Source: Promethearchaeota archaeon (GTDB taxonomy: Archaea > Asgardarchaeota > Lokiarchaeia > Sigynarchaeales > SOKP01). Taken from it: 64,000 nucleotides of DNA. Positions within the stretch are counted from its first letter, which is position 1; every line of letters begins with the position of its first letter. The DNA lies in contig JABXKC010000010.1 of assembly GCA_013375495.1 (NCBI GenBank), forward strand, positions 1 through 64,000. The letters run 5' to 3'. The notes beneath the pieces are model-generated. The model ran no database searches and was not told where the DNA came from. It saw nothing but the letters and a program-made list of their open reading frames with translations. This document shows, in pieces, positions 1 through 8,006 of this stretch. The position numbers and the translations under genes are program-made.

Positions 1-316
1 GGGGTAAATAGGTTTTAATCCAGTCTTCGTCACGACCGTATAACATGTGGGTTACGTGTTTATATTCTCTTAATGCCTTAAGTAGCAAACTTTTTGAATG
101 GAAAAGATTGAACGATAACCTTTGATAATAGTTAAATATTTTCTTAAAATTTCCATCAAATCCAATACATTCTCCCCATTGTTCCGAAGTTAATATTCTT
201 ATGTTTTCATAGTGTTTTGAACCATCATCCTTTTTAATAAGCTCTTTAAGTTTATCATTGATACTCCGAACATCCCTATCATTTTTCTGTCCTAATAAAG
301 ACTGTTCTAAAAGAGA
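1..316 (-). CDS. Open reading frame fragment running off the left edge, unknown
   Basis: The minus strand is stop-free from 316 to the window edge (105 codons). It reads like a real protein around ENIRILTSEQWGE and YGRDEDWIKTYLP. There is no convincing start codon: the first in-frame ATG is about 15 codons from the edge, so the reading may begin at a non-ATG codon or be a fragment. Its first part lies antisense to the 5' end of the ligase fragment that starts at 258, so both cannot be intact genes with long N-termini. I do not recognise the family. It could be the end of an element inserted into, or joined next to, the ligase gene. Confidence 0.35.
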
Positions 317-1007
317 TTATCATAGGTTGTTAAAGTGGATCAAAAAGCTCGAAGTGAAAAATTTCGGGGAACTTATCTTGAAACAATTGTTTGATTCGGG
401 AAAAGTAACAAAGATAGCGGATTTGTATCAGCTTCAAGTCTCCGATTTATCGAAGCTAGATAGAGTAGGAGAAAGGTCAGCTCAGAAAGCGTTAGATAAC
501 TTGTTTGCGGTAAAAGAAATCCCTCTTTCTAAGTTTGTTGGAGGATTTGACCTAGAAAACATCGGTGAAACATTAGTAGAGAAAGTGGTGAATGATGGGT
601 ACGACACATTGGAAAAGATTCGCAACGCAACCGTTCACGACTTAAAGAGGGTTGAATTGTTCGCAGATATAACCGCTAACCAATTCTACAACGAATTTCA
701 CTCTCTATATTTTGACATGCAACAAGCGTTAGAAACCAATAAAATAACAATAAGGAGGAGGAAAATGGGAAGCAAAAAATTAGAAGGACTTACCTTCTGT
801 TTTACGGGAAAGTTAGAAACCATGACGCGGAACGAAGCCAACGGTCTGGTGTCAGAGAACGGCGGAATTCCAAAGAACGGAGTGGTTAAGGATTTGTCGT
901 ATTTAGTTACAAATTCAACTGAACAAACGAGCAAGTATCTAAAAGCTCAAGGTCAAGGCTCAAAGATCATTTCGGAAAAAGAATTTCTCGCCATGATTAA
1001 CGATTAA
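258..1007 (+). CDS. ligA: NAD-dependent DNA ligase C-terminal portion (zinc finger half, HhH, BRCT), 5'-truncated
   Basis: This matches the C-terminal 40 percent of bacterial LigA, which seals nicks using NAD+. CPNKDC (Cys11, Cys16) is the second half of the four-Cys zinc finger. Helix-hairpin-helix repeats follow at about 35-165 (for example LDRVGERSAQKAL), and a BRCT domain occupies about 174-249 (LEGLTFCFTGKLE). The nucleotidyltransferase and OB domains and the first Cys pair are absent: upstream, the frame turns into unrelated residues and hits a stop at 210-212. Full LigA is about 670 residues; this is 249 from a weak TTG. It may be a split phage-type ligase subunit, the 3' exon of an interrupted gene, or a fragment. 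An internal ATG at 765 has a strong ribosome binding site. Base composition is richer in GC than the main part of the window. Confidence 0.75.
   Translation: MILRTSLSFFCPNKDCSKRDYHRLLKWIKKLEVKNFGELILKQLFDSGKVTKIADLYQLQVSDLSKLDRVGERSAQKALDNLFAVKEIPLSKFVGGFDLENIGETLVEKVVNDGYDTLEKIRNATVHDLKRVELFADITANQFYNEFHSLYFDMQQALETNKITIRRRKMGSKKLEGLTFCFTGKLETMTRNEANGLVSENGGIPKNGVVKDLSYLVTNSTEQTSKYLKAQGQGSKIISEKEFLAMIND
752..767 (+). promoter_or_regulatory. Strong internal ribosome binding site and ATG before the BRCT domain
   Basis: AAGGAGG at 752-758 lies 6 bases before an ATG at 765 that is in frame with the ligase reading frame (residue 170). This is the best SD/start pair in the gene and would release an 80-residue stand-alone BRCT protein. 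The annotated TTG at 258 has nothing comparable. Confidence 0.5.
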
Positions 1008-1014
1008 AAATACC

Positions 1015-1026
1015 TTTTTTTTTTTT
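1015..1026 (+). terminator. Run of 12 T after the ligase gene
   Basis: Twelve consecutive T begin 8 bases after the ligase stop codon. Archaeal transcription commonly ends at such T tracts. There is no clear preceding hairpin. Confidence 0.45.
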
Positions 1027-1182
1027 CTTAATTATTTTTTCGTATAAATTACTCACAGTAGAGCAATCCAGGACATATTTAAAAAGCCTTACCACAAATT
1101 ACTAAATCGTCAATTTCCTTTCATTTAAATGCGTCTAACCACTGATATTCTCAACAAAATGAACGAAAATGGAGAGAAGCGT

Positions 1183-1500
1183 ATGGAAAAAAAATCTAAT
1201 TACGTAAAACAAGAGTATTTCAAAGATTTAGTAGCGCCTCACTTAAAGCCTAAGTCCACGTTATCGCTTAGGGATAGATGGTTCCTTTGCAAGTATCTTA
1301 CGTGGGATAAAGAGTCCGAAGACGAACACTGGGATCATACTAATCTCGTAGAATTACTCTTAAGAATTATGGAAGAGGGACACACGAAGAAGGACGTAGT
1401 AGAAAGTTACGAGGAACATCACGGAGGATTAGACTCGATATTATCGTACTGGGTAGAAAAGTTACAAGTTGATTCAAAAGGAGGAGTGAACATAATATGA
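1183..1500 (+). CDS. Hypothetical protein, 105 aa, in foreign-looking block
   Basis: I do not recognise this protein. An upstream in-frame ATG exists at 1129, but the ATG at 1183 is preceded by GGAGAG at 1171-1176 and is the better start. The product is acidic, rich in Trp, His and Glu, probably helical (LVELLLRIMEEGHTKKDVVE) and has no membrane segment or signal peptide. Its stop codon overlaps the ATG of the next gene (ATGA), so the two are translationally coupled. Size, coupling and strong SD sites are typical of phage or plasmid cassettes. Confidence 0.6.
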   Translation: MEKKSNYVKQEYFKDLVAPHLKPKSTLSLRDRWFLCKYLTWDKESEDEHWDHTNLVELLLRIMEEGHTKKDVVESYEEHHGGLDSILSYWVEKLQVDSKGGVNII

Positions 1501-1859
1501 CGAAAAAGAGATTTTATTTACGCAAGAGAGAGTGTCACGATTGCACTCAGAATAGCCACTTATTATTTATTACCGAGTGGTTTGGTTCCGTTTGCCGAAG
1601 TTGTTACAAGAAAGAACTTTCCTATCTCGTCGAATTGCTGTCCGATTTAATTACTAATTGCGGGATTCAAGTACTTTACACCGAAAAAGACCTTAACGAG
1701 TACATCAAAGACGTAGATTCAGCGTTGGAAGGAATTAAAATCGTGTGGGAACAAGTGTACGCCCATTATCGCGGGAAACATACTTCGGAATTTCAAGAAA
1801 TCTACAACAACCTAACCAAAAATGAGGTCGCATATACAAACGACTTAAATTTTTTTTAA
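1497..1859 (+). CDS. Small zinc-binding-type protein with two Cys-x2-Cys pairs
   Basis: 120 residues. CHDC (Cys13, Cys16) and CRSC (Cys33, Cys36) are spaced as in a zinc ribbon or treble clef, followed by a helical region (about 40-110) without further motifs. The SD AAGGAGG lies at 1478-1484, and the start overlaps the previous stop by ATGA. The function is unknown. The metal-site reading is from Cys spacing only, and the role in a mobile or phage-like block is inferred from neighbours. Confidence 0.55.
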   Translation: MTKKRFYLRKRECHDCTQNSHLLFITEWFGSVCRSCYKKELSYLVELLSDLITNCGIQVLYTEKDLNEYIKDVDSALEGIKIVWEQVYAHYRGKHTSEFQEIYNNLTKNEVAYTNDLNFF

Positions 1860-1892
1860 ACCTTTTTTTATTTCATTAGGAGGTAAGAGATA

Positions 1893-2219
1893 TTGTCCGA
1901 AATAAAGATTAAAAATTTGTCTGCTATGGACATTGATTTTTTGCCGTATCAACTGAAAAAAGAAGATATTAACGCTAATGCATATGTCATGTTTAAATTC
2001 AGCTCCAAAGGGTTCTGCTTTGCTCCTAAATATTACAACGGTGTTGCGATTCCTTCCGAAAACTACATCATGCTACTTGGCGGCAAAAACGACTTAGATG
2101 TAAGTAAGTGGGTTGCTACCGTCAATCACGAAGTGATGCACTTCGTTTTATATTACGTGGGAATAACAGAAAAATCCGTGAGCGAAGCTTTAGTTAGGAG
2201 ATTAGAAGATAAAATCTAA
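1893..2219 (+). CDS. Small putative metalloprotease-like protein (HExxH)
   Basis: 108 residues from a TTG start with AGGAGGT at 1878-1884, spaced 8 bases. HEVMH (His79, Glu80, His83) sits in a hydrophobic helix (NHEVMHFVLYYVG), the classic zincin pattern. The third ligand is not obvious; Glu95 or Glu98, downstream in the next helix, could serve. Short HExxH proteins of this size occur in phages and mobile elements. There is no signal peptide. The gene ends the cluster with the ligase fragment. Confidence 0.55.
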   Translation: MSEIKIKNLSAMDIDFLPYQLKKEDINANAYVMFKFSSKGFCFAPKYYNGVAIPSENYIMLLGGKNDLDVSKWVATVNHEVMHFVLYYVGITEKSVSEALVRRLEDKI

Positions 2220-2697
2220 ATTTAAGACGAAAAAAGAGTTCCCTTCCTTCTACCTACCAAAGAATAGAAAGAGCTAGCGCGTTAAAAAATTGATATGTCC
2301 ATTTTTTCTTTAAATACTATCGCCAGCAACAAATAGTGTTCTTTCACTCATCCATCACTAATGCAGAGAAATTGGATCAGGGAGAGTTTAGCTCTTTTAC
2401 TCTCTTTTTTCCTAACAAACATTAGTCAAAGTCTTTTTGTTTATAGACCTACATTGACGCGATGTCTATGTTTGTTACATGGTTAAGCGTAATTAGAACC
2501 TTTTAAATCGAGAGTCAAGGAGATGGTAAATTTTCTAATACTTTTTATTGTAACATTTTCAAGAAAGAATACTATAAAATTTAATCGCTATTAATTTAAA
2601 TGATTAGTATAAATCTATTAATGTAATTAATAATATTAAACATCGACTATTATTTTTGTTAAATTTAACCTAAAAAAAGAATAAAAAAAAAAAAACA
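2220..2697. other. Intergenic stretch at the boundary of the foreign-looking block
   Basis: This 478-base stretch has no gene I can support; ORFs such as those starting near 2461 and 2524 are under 25 codons. It holds one hairpin terminator (2382-2410). From about 2500 onward it becomes AT-rich like the rest of the window, so the compositional boundary falls in here. I saw no tRNA fragment or obvious attachment-site repeat. Confidence 0.6.
2382..2410 (+). terminator. Bacterial-style intrinsic terminator hairpin with T tract
   Basis: GAGAGT (2382-2387) pairs perfectly with ACTCTC (2399-2404) across an 11-base loop and runs straight into six T (2405-2410). It lies downstream of the three small SD-led genes, at the end of the compositionally distinct block. 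Confidence 0.5.
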
Positions 2698-3294
2698 ATG
2701 AAGAAAAAAAAAGAAGTATGTCCTTTTTGTGGAAATAGTTTTGCATATCTCAGCCGCCATAAATGTAAAGTTAAAGAGAGAGTTGAGGGCCCAGAAGAAA
2801 GCGAAAAATCTGATGCTGAAAGAAGATTGGAAAGAATAGAAGAAAGAAAGCGAGAAGGTGTACGTGGTTTAAAAAAAGACGAACAAATGGTTTTCAAACA
2901 AATAATGCAATTAAAAGATATCTATTTTGATGATTTATTAGAGATTACAAATAAAGAACCAATAGAACTCGATAAAATTTTAGATACTTTAGCGTTACAG
3001 TCAAAAATTAAAGTAACCCGTGAGTTAGTAGTAGCGTCTTGGACAAAACATATTTCTATAATGGAAACTTTTGATATAAAAGTAAAAGATCGCAAAATTG
3101 ATAAAAAGAAAAATGATTTCATATTAGATATGTTCTCTCACCAACCCTGTTTAATCTGTCCATTTGCTAGTAAATGTAATAATACAAATCTTGATCAATT
3201 TAACCCAAAACACTGTCCATGGTTATCCGATTGGATAAAATTATCATTGGAAGGAATTCCTTATGACATAAATTTCGAAGGAGCTAATGAATAA
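2698..3294 (+). CDS. RPC34/RPC39-like transcription protein with zinc finger, winged helix and Fe-S motif
   Basis: 198 residues. The N-terminus has a small C2HC-type finger (Cys8, Cys11, His21, Cys23). A charged linker follows, then a winged-helix-like segment (about 60-115). The C-terminus carries CLICPFASKC and KHCPW (Cys151, 154, 160, 173), with spacing and surroundings (CxxCPF, then a Pro-x-x-Cys and a Trp-Leu) like the cubane cluster of eukaryotic Pol III subunit RPC39/POLR3F and its archaeal RPC34 relatives. The likely role is an accessory factor of archaeal RNA polymerase or basal transcription; that is family inference. The start ATG follows a long A run with no SD. The gene converges on the FtsJ gene. 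Confidence 0.65.
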   Translation: MKKKKEVCPFCGNSFAYLSRHKCKVKERVEGPEESEKSDAERRLERIEERKREGVRGLKKDEQMVFKQIMQLKDIYFDDLLEITNKEPIELDKILDTLALQSKIKVTRELVVASWTKHISIMETFDIKVKDRKIDKKKNDFILDMFSHQPCLICPFASKCNNTNLDQFNPKHCPWLSDWIKLSLEGIPYDINFEGANE

Positions 3295-3304
3295 TGGGAG
3301 ACAA

Positions 3305-3940
3305 CTATTTTTTCTTTAATCCAATTAAGTAGATTTCATTACTCTTTTTATTTGATGATTTTGGTTTTAAACTCTTTACAATCATAAAGTCGCGCTTCAT
3401 TCTTGTATAGAAATTATCAAAATCAGCCCCTTGAAATATTTTAATAACGAAGTTTCCTTTGAATTTGAGGAATTTTGTAAGCTCAAGAATCTTGAAGCAG
3501 AGTTTAGTTTGTCTTGATTGATCACTAAATTTATTTCCTGACTTGTTAATACTTGCATCAGATAGAATGATGTCAAGTTTTTCTCCCTCGAAATATCTAT
3601 TTACTTCAATAGGAAACTCAGGCGTGGTAAAATCCATTTTAAGGATTTTTACATCTTCAATGGGGGTTAATCTCTTGATATCTACGCCCATGATTTTATA
3701 ATGATCTCGGTGATAATATTTATCGAAATATTTAGTTAAATTTAATTCCGCGTATTTTTTAGCTACTTGTAACCACGAACCCGGAGCACTACCTAAATCC
3801 AATATATAATACGCTCTTTTAAAAATATTGTACCTATTTTGAATATCTTGTAATTTAAAAGCTGATCGGGCCCTGTATCCTTCACGTTTAGCTTTTTTAT
3901 AAGCGGCATCTTTTTTATGTTCTTCTGCATCTTTTGACAT
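3305..3940 (-). CDS. rlmE: Ribosomal RNA 2'-O-methyltransferase, RlmE/FtsJ family
   Basis: 211 residues, the usual size. The SAM motif is ILDLGSAPGSW (46-56). The K-D-K-E catalytic tetrad is visible as Lys29 (SAFKL), Asp128 (LSDAS), Lys167 (FVIKIF) and Glu202 (SNEIYLIG). In archaea this family methylates the ribose of a 23S rRNA A-loop uridine or tRNA positions; the exact target cannot be read here. It lies 10 bases downstream of trm1 on the same strand, so the two RNA methyltransferases are probably co-transcribed. Confidence 0.9.
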   Translation of the reverse strand: MSKDAEEHKKDAAYKKAKREGYRARSAFKLQDIQNRYNIFKRAYYILDLGSAPGSWLQVAKKYAELNLTKYFDKYYHRDHYKIMGVDIKRLTPIEDVKILKMDFTTPEFPIEVNRYFEGEKLDIILSDASINKSGNKFSDQSRQTKLCFKILELTKFLKFKGNFVIKIFQGADFDNFYTRMKRDFMIVKSLKPKSSNKKSNEIYLIGLKKK

Positions 3941-3950
3941 GGTCTTAGGA

Positions 3951-5180
3951 CTAATTTAATTTTTCATTTTGTTTTAGGATTTCTTTTAATTCATCAATTT
4001 TCATGTCCGTTTTAATTGAGATAAAATCGAAGTGAGTCCTTGAGGCTTTATAACCTTTCTTCTCTATTATTTTAATTATATCTTCTAGTTTAGGGATAGA
4101 TGAAAGTTTTAATTGTTGAGATATTTTATGAATGTTATAATATGAAATAGGCATATTTATTTCATTAAGTGCGAATTTAAGGATCTTTCTTATTCTATTT
4201 TTATTCTTAAAATTGAATTTCTCATTTAAAAGATTTAGTTCTTCTAAATATGATTTTTGATGCAACTCACCAACCCATAAAGGTCCAGAATATGATAAAT
4301 GTTTTTCGCTTAAGCATATAGGGCATTTTTGAGGCACATTTAAAAGATTCTCAATAACAGATAAACGATTCCCACAAGATTTACAATGAATAATATATCC
4401 ATAACTTTTTGGTAAATCCTTCGAAATCTTTGACTTTCCCCTGAAACTAATGGCAAAAATTCTTATGAAATGGTTAGAATAGAAAGTTAGAAGTGGTGTT
4501 ATGCCTAAATTGTTTATATTGGCGATTCTTGATATAAAAGACAGTAATATTCGTGCCCCAATTTCCTTACAATAATCAGTGTGAAGCGGTTTAGCCATAT
4601 ATTTTCTACCACAAACCTTTGGTTTAACTCCAAATAATACTGCTGTGTCTGTCGCTGTTATACATAACAATCCTTTATCTTTCTTAATTGCTTTAAAGGC
4701 AGAATCAATATAGAGGTTGGGAGTGCCAAAAGGATCGATTGAAATAACATTTGGTAAGGCAGAACTTCGAGAGATTTGAGAAAACAATAGGTTGGCGTCT
4801 TTATTTAATACTTCCGCTTGGTTAGGTTCAATTTCATTTAATTCTAAATTGTTTTTAATTAGCTCAACTGCAACGGGATTTATATCGTTTAAATATATTT
4901 TTTCAACATTCTTTGCATTTTTTAACAATCTTATAGAACCAATACCCGAAGCCGCCATTGAATCTACTACTACTAAGGAATCTTGGCTAACGATTTTACC
5001 ATATGCTATAATAGCTAAGATTGAAATATCTCTGTTTATCTCCATTCTTTTGTTATAAAAAACATTCATAGATTTAGAGGGGATAGTGTCGTTATCTATC
5101 TCGTGTAAGAAGAATTTCACAGAACCTTCTTGTTTTGTAATGTACTTGTTTTTACCAAAATCTTGATTTTCAGTTTTCAT
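3951..5180 (-). CDS. trm1: tRNA (guanine26-N2/N2)-dimethyltransferase Trm1
   Basis: 409 residues, typical for archaeal Trm1, which makes m2G/m2,2G at tRNA position 26 with SAM. Visible motifs are DSMAASGIGSIR (73-84, SAM site), the family signature DPFGTP (149-154), and a zinc-ribbon-like segment with CKSCG and CPIC (about 268-292) in the C-terminal half. It precedes rlmE in the same direction with a 10-base gap. It is separated from the FBPase gene by 27 bases, also on the minus strand, so the three may form one unit. Confidence 0.93.
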   Translation of the reverse strand: MKTENQDFGKNKYITKQEGSVKFFLHEIDNDTIPSKSMNVFYNKRMEINRDISILAIIAYGKIVSQDSLVVVDSMAASGIGSIRLLKNAKNVEKIYLNDINPVAVELIKNNLELNEIEPNQAEVLNKDANLLFSQISRSSALPNVISIDPFGTPNLYIDSAFKAIKKDKGLLCITATDTAVLFGVKPKVCGRKYMAKPLHTDYCKEIGARILLSFISRIANINNLGITPLLTFYSNHFIRIFAISFRGKSKISKDLPKSYGYIIHCKSCGNRLSVIENLLNVPQKCPICLSEKHLSYSGPLWVGELHQKSYLEELNLLNEKFNFKNKNRIRKILKFALNEINMPISYYNIHKISQQLKLSSIPKLEDIIKIIEKKGYKASRTHFDFISIKTDMKIDELKEILKQNEKLN

Positions 5181-5207
5181 ATTATCTTATACTTATTAAC
5201 TAGTTAA

Positions 5208-6203
5208 TTAGGTTGTTGAGAAAAAGAGGTTTACTGGCTTTTCGCTGCCTAACAAACCGCCAGAAGTTCTAGTATGAATCTCATTAACATTATCTACAGT
5301 TAAAGGTTCAATATGTTCCATTTTTTTAACCTCATCTGTGTTTTCGGGGCTGCCAATAATTAAAAAAACTCCTTTTAAAGTTTTAATGATAAATGCCAGT
5401 GGAAGCCATTCATAATATATGCGTATTTTAGCTTTTGGTGAAGGAAAATATGAATATATCCCACCATAAGTTATTATTGCATGTAAATCCCCAACAAAAC
5501 TTCCGCTGTAGCGATCTTTAAAATTTTGATTAATTAATGTTTGTTCGTAAGCTTTACATCTCTCGGACCACTTTGTTGAATCTCCTCCAACGCATCTTAT
5601 ACCTCCTTCTACATTATTAGGTAATTTTTTTAATTCTTGATAAATATAATGATAAAAAGTCATACTATACGGGGATGTATCCAGAATGAATTCTGCAACT
5701 TTACCATTAAGAGCTAAAACTAAATTAGTGTAAATCCCATAGAGAACGTAGAAACTACAAATAATAGTTCCTTTCTTATTGTATATTCCCACTATCGTCC
5801 CTACGGTTCTATTAACTATAACATTAGAGGAACCGTCTACCGGATCTATTGTAATTCCAAACTTCCCATTACCTAGAACAGGTTCAGCTTCTTCAGAAGC
5901 AACAAATAGAAAACTGACTTCGCTATCTTTAAGTGCTTTTAGGATAATGCTATGAGTTAATACATCTTCATGAATTTGTGATTCCCCATAAAGATTGGTA
6001 GTCTGCTTTTCTACATTTTCAATTTCCAATCTTTGTTCGATTTCGCGCGAAGTTATTCCCCTTTCTAATAAACCCCTTATGGGAATCGTTGCTTCAGCAA
6101 TTGTTTCAATGATCTCAATTAACTCGTCTCTATCTGAAAACGAATGTGGAATATCATTATCCAACCATTTTGATAATTTTATATTTTCTTTTCTCTCGCT
6201 CAT
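5208..6203 (-). CDS. fbp: Class I fructose-1,6-bisphosphatase
   Basis: 331 residues. It contains EEAEP (104-108) and the metal/phosphate motif DPVDGSSN (120-127). A sugar-phosphate segment with RYSGSFVGDLH and YGGIY (about 232-250) is the class I signature. It hydrolyses fructose-1,6-bisphosphate to fructose-6-phosphate in gluconeogenesis. Most archaea use the bifunctional class V aldolase/phosphatase instead; class I is typical of bacteria, eukaryotes and haloarchaea, so transfer is plausible. It could act with the triosephosphate isomerase at 45.2 kb. The metal-binding residues look intact. Confidence 0.88.
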   Translation of the reverse strand: MSERKENIKLSKWLDNDIPHSFSDRDELIEIIETIAEATIPIRGLLERGITSREIEQRLEIENVEKQTTNLYGESQIHEDVLTHSIILKALKDSEVSFLFVASEEAEPVLGNGKFGITIDPVDGSSNVIVNRTVGTIVGIYNKKGTIICSFYVLYGIYTNLVLALNGKVAEFILDTSPYSMTFYHYIYQELKKLPNNVEGGIRCVGGDSTKWSERCKAYEQTLINQNFKDRYSGSFVGDLHAIITYGGIYSYFPSPKAKIRIYYEWLPLAFIIKTLKGVFLIIGSPENTDEVKKMEHIEPLTVDNVNEIHTRTSGGLLGSEKPVNLFFSTT

Positions 6204-6284
6204 TAAAACGACTCATTTTGTGTTTCTAAATTTTAGTTCTCGAATTAAAATAATGAGCTATAACTGATAATCTTTTATATTTTT

Positions 6285-6977
6285 TTATTCAAAACCAAGC
6301 TTCGTTAACTTGGAATTTAGCAGAAATGAGATATTATCATTTCCTCTATGCAAAATAAACTTTCGGTTGTTTGCTACATCTGTTCGTTCGATTTTGATAG
6401 AATTTGTCACCCAATATTGCATTACATTACCCCCACTTTCCACCTCGAAAGTCTGTCCCTCTTGAGTTCTTCTACTAATTTCATTTACAATCAAGACACT
6501 AATCTCATATTTTTGTTTTAAATTAACCAAATTAGCTAACAATTGATTTAGTCTATAATTCAGAATAAAATTTTTTCCTTTTTTCTCACGATTTAATTCT
6601 AATCGATATAAATCCGTCAAAGAATCAATAATTATTAAATTAAATGACCCATTCTTAGTTTTTAAATCATCTAGAACGGTAAATTCCAAATTAAAAATAA
6701 AATTGAATATATCATCAAAATTCGTGGTATGAATAAATAAAATATGTTCTAAAACATCCTCTAAATGGCTTTCAAGAATAGTACTAATTTTATTGAATGG
6801 AAGATTTGGTTTTGTGTATATGTAAAGCACTTTTTTTTTATTTATCGCATAAATATTAGCTGTTTGAAGCGATAAAGTAGTTTTCCCAACACCAAAGTCG
6901 CCCCATACGGAAGTTATTCCCTCTGTGGCGTCACTAGATTTAAAGAACTCATTTACTTTAGTTAGGGGAAATTGCAT
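6285..6977 (-). CDS. radB: RadB-like RecA-family ATPase
   Basis: 230 residues, close to archaeal RadB (about 220). The Walker A motif is GDFGVGKTT (26-34), followed by LSLQTA as in RadB. The Walker B motif is LIIIDSLTD (114-122). A later segment (LIVNEISRRTQEG) sits where RadB has its QV-type sensor loop. There is no N-terminal HhH domain, which separates it from RadA. RadB proteins modulate recombination and Holliday-junction resolution in archaea. The divergently transcribed neighbour is an RNase H-fold protein, which supports a repair context. A KaiC-like regulatory ATPase is the alternative. Confidence 0.72.
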   Translation of the reverse strand: MQFPLTKVNEFFKSSDATEGITSVWGDFGVGKTTLSLQTANIYAINKKKVLYIYTKPNLPFNKISTILESHLEDVLEHILFIHTTNFDDIFNFIFNLEFTVLDDLKTKNGSFNLIIIDSLTDLYRLELNREKKGKNFILNYRLNQLLANLVNLKQKYEISVLIVNEISRRTQEGQTFEVESGGNVMQYWVTNSIKIERTDVANNRKFILHRGNDNISFLLNSKLTKLGFE

Positions 6978-7019
6978 AATTACAAATTTTTAATTGTTTA
7001 TTTAATTTATAATATTAAT

Positions 7020-7868
7020 TTGAGAAACCAACCTTTATATATCTTAACAGAGGATTTGAATTTCTTCTATATGCTAAAGAATGAACTAGACAAGCATAAT
7101 ATTGAATTTCAGATTTTAAATTTAGACGCAAAAATTCCTACTATATCTTCCATAATTCTTACAACCTCCGAAGATATAGATAAGCTAAAAGTAAGAAATC
7201 ATAATAATTACTTTGTGTATTCGAAAAAGAATGATTTTGAGAAGTATTTAATCAAGATAATTGCTGCTTATAGAATTAGTTATAAAAAAAATTATTCTAC
7301 ATTGACTTTTTCTATAGATCCAGGTAAAAAATTAGGTTTGATGATTTTCTTAGATGATTACTATTTAGATTCTTATTACTGTTTTGGGAAAATCGATTTA
7401 CTTAATATGATAAACATGTATGTAGAAACTTTTCAAGAAGATAATCCAAAATTAATGGATCTAAATTTTAAATTAGGTCGAGGTGTTCTTAATATTACGT
7501 TTGATTTGGTTAAACAAATTTATAGAATTTTCCAAAGTAGAAAAAATCTAAAAGTTTTTTTGATTGATGAATTCAGGTCCTCAAAAATTAGATTCTCAGG
7601 GGGGAAAACAGGTCGAAAATTTTCAAAAGATGAAATTTCTGCTTTAATTTTAGCATTTAGAAATGGAATAATAGTTAACCAAGATAATTATGGAAATATA
7701 TTTGAGAAAATTAAAAATAAAAAGTTAAATATTGGTAATGTAAAAGCATTGAAAACTGAAAATCATGAGAAATCTTTATTGGGGCTAAAGGATATGGTAG
7801 AAAAGGTGTTACAAGGAGAGTTTACTCTCAGTAGCGCAATGAAAATGTTAAAAAATGATACATCATAA
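7020..7868 (+). CDS. Putative RNase H-fold (RuvC/YqgF-like) nuclease
   Basis: The frame opens with a TTG at 6972 inside the 5' end of the divergent radB-like gene. The TTG at 7020 (protein starting with RNQPLYIL) avoids that overlap and is preferred, though uncertain. Numbered from 6972, SIDPGKKLGLM (114-124) is a first RNase H strand with a catalytic Asp. VFLIDE (195-200) and KDEISALILAF (219-229) resemble the later acidic positions of RuvC-type nucleases. An N-terminal domain (about 17-105) of Rossmann-like alternation precedes it. I infer a nuclease or resolvase-like role; pairing with a RadB-like ATPase is suggestive. The exact family is not recognised. Confidence 0.55.
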   Translation: MRNQPLYILTEDLNFFYMLKNELDKHNIEFQILNLDAKIPTISSIILTTSEDIDKLKVRNHNNYFVYSKKNDFEKYLIKIIAAYRISYKKNYSTLTFSIDPGKKLGLMIFLDDYYLDSYYCFGKIDLLNMINMYVETFQEDNPKLMDLNFKLGRGVLNITFDLVKQIYRIFQSRKNLKVFLIDEFRSSKIRFSGGKTGRKFSKDEISALILAFRNGIIVNQDNYGNIFEKIKNKKLNIGNVKALKTENHEKSLLGLKDMVEKVLQGEFTLSSAMKMLKNDTS

Positions 7869-8006
7869 TTTGATAAAATTTAACTTTTTTAGATATTTAT
7901 AGTAATGAGAGTGATCGAAAGTTTCAAAATTGATCACAAAAATGTGAAAAATTTTTTGATGGGAATTATTCTTTAAATTCTCATTTTTTAGGGAATATTT
8001 GTAATT

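Noticed and set aside
698..934. A 78-codon minus-strand frame opposite the ligase fragment
   Set aside because: It lies antisense to the well-supported LigA HhH/BRCT sequence and its translation has no protein-like motifs.
1129..1182. Upstream ATG at 1129 as the start of the first small gene
   Set aside because: It has no ribosome binding site, whereas the ATG at 1183 has GGAGAG at proper spacing.
2461..2595. Two very short frames (14 and 23 codons), one with GGAG before its ATG
   Set aside because: Too short, low-complexity hydrophobic or random sequence, and no neighbour relation.
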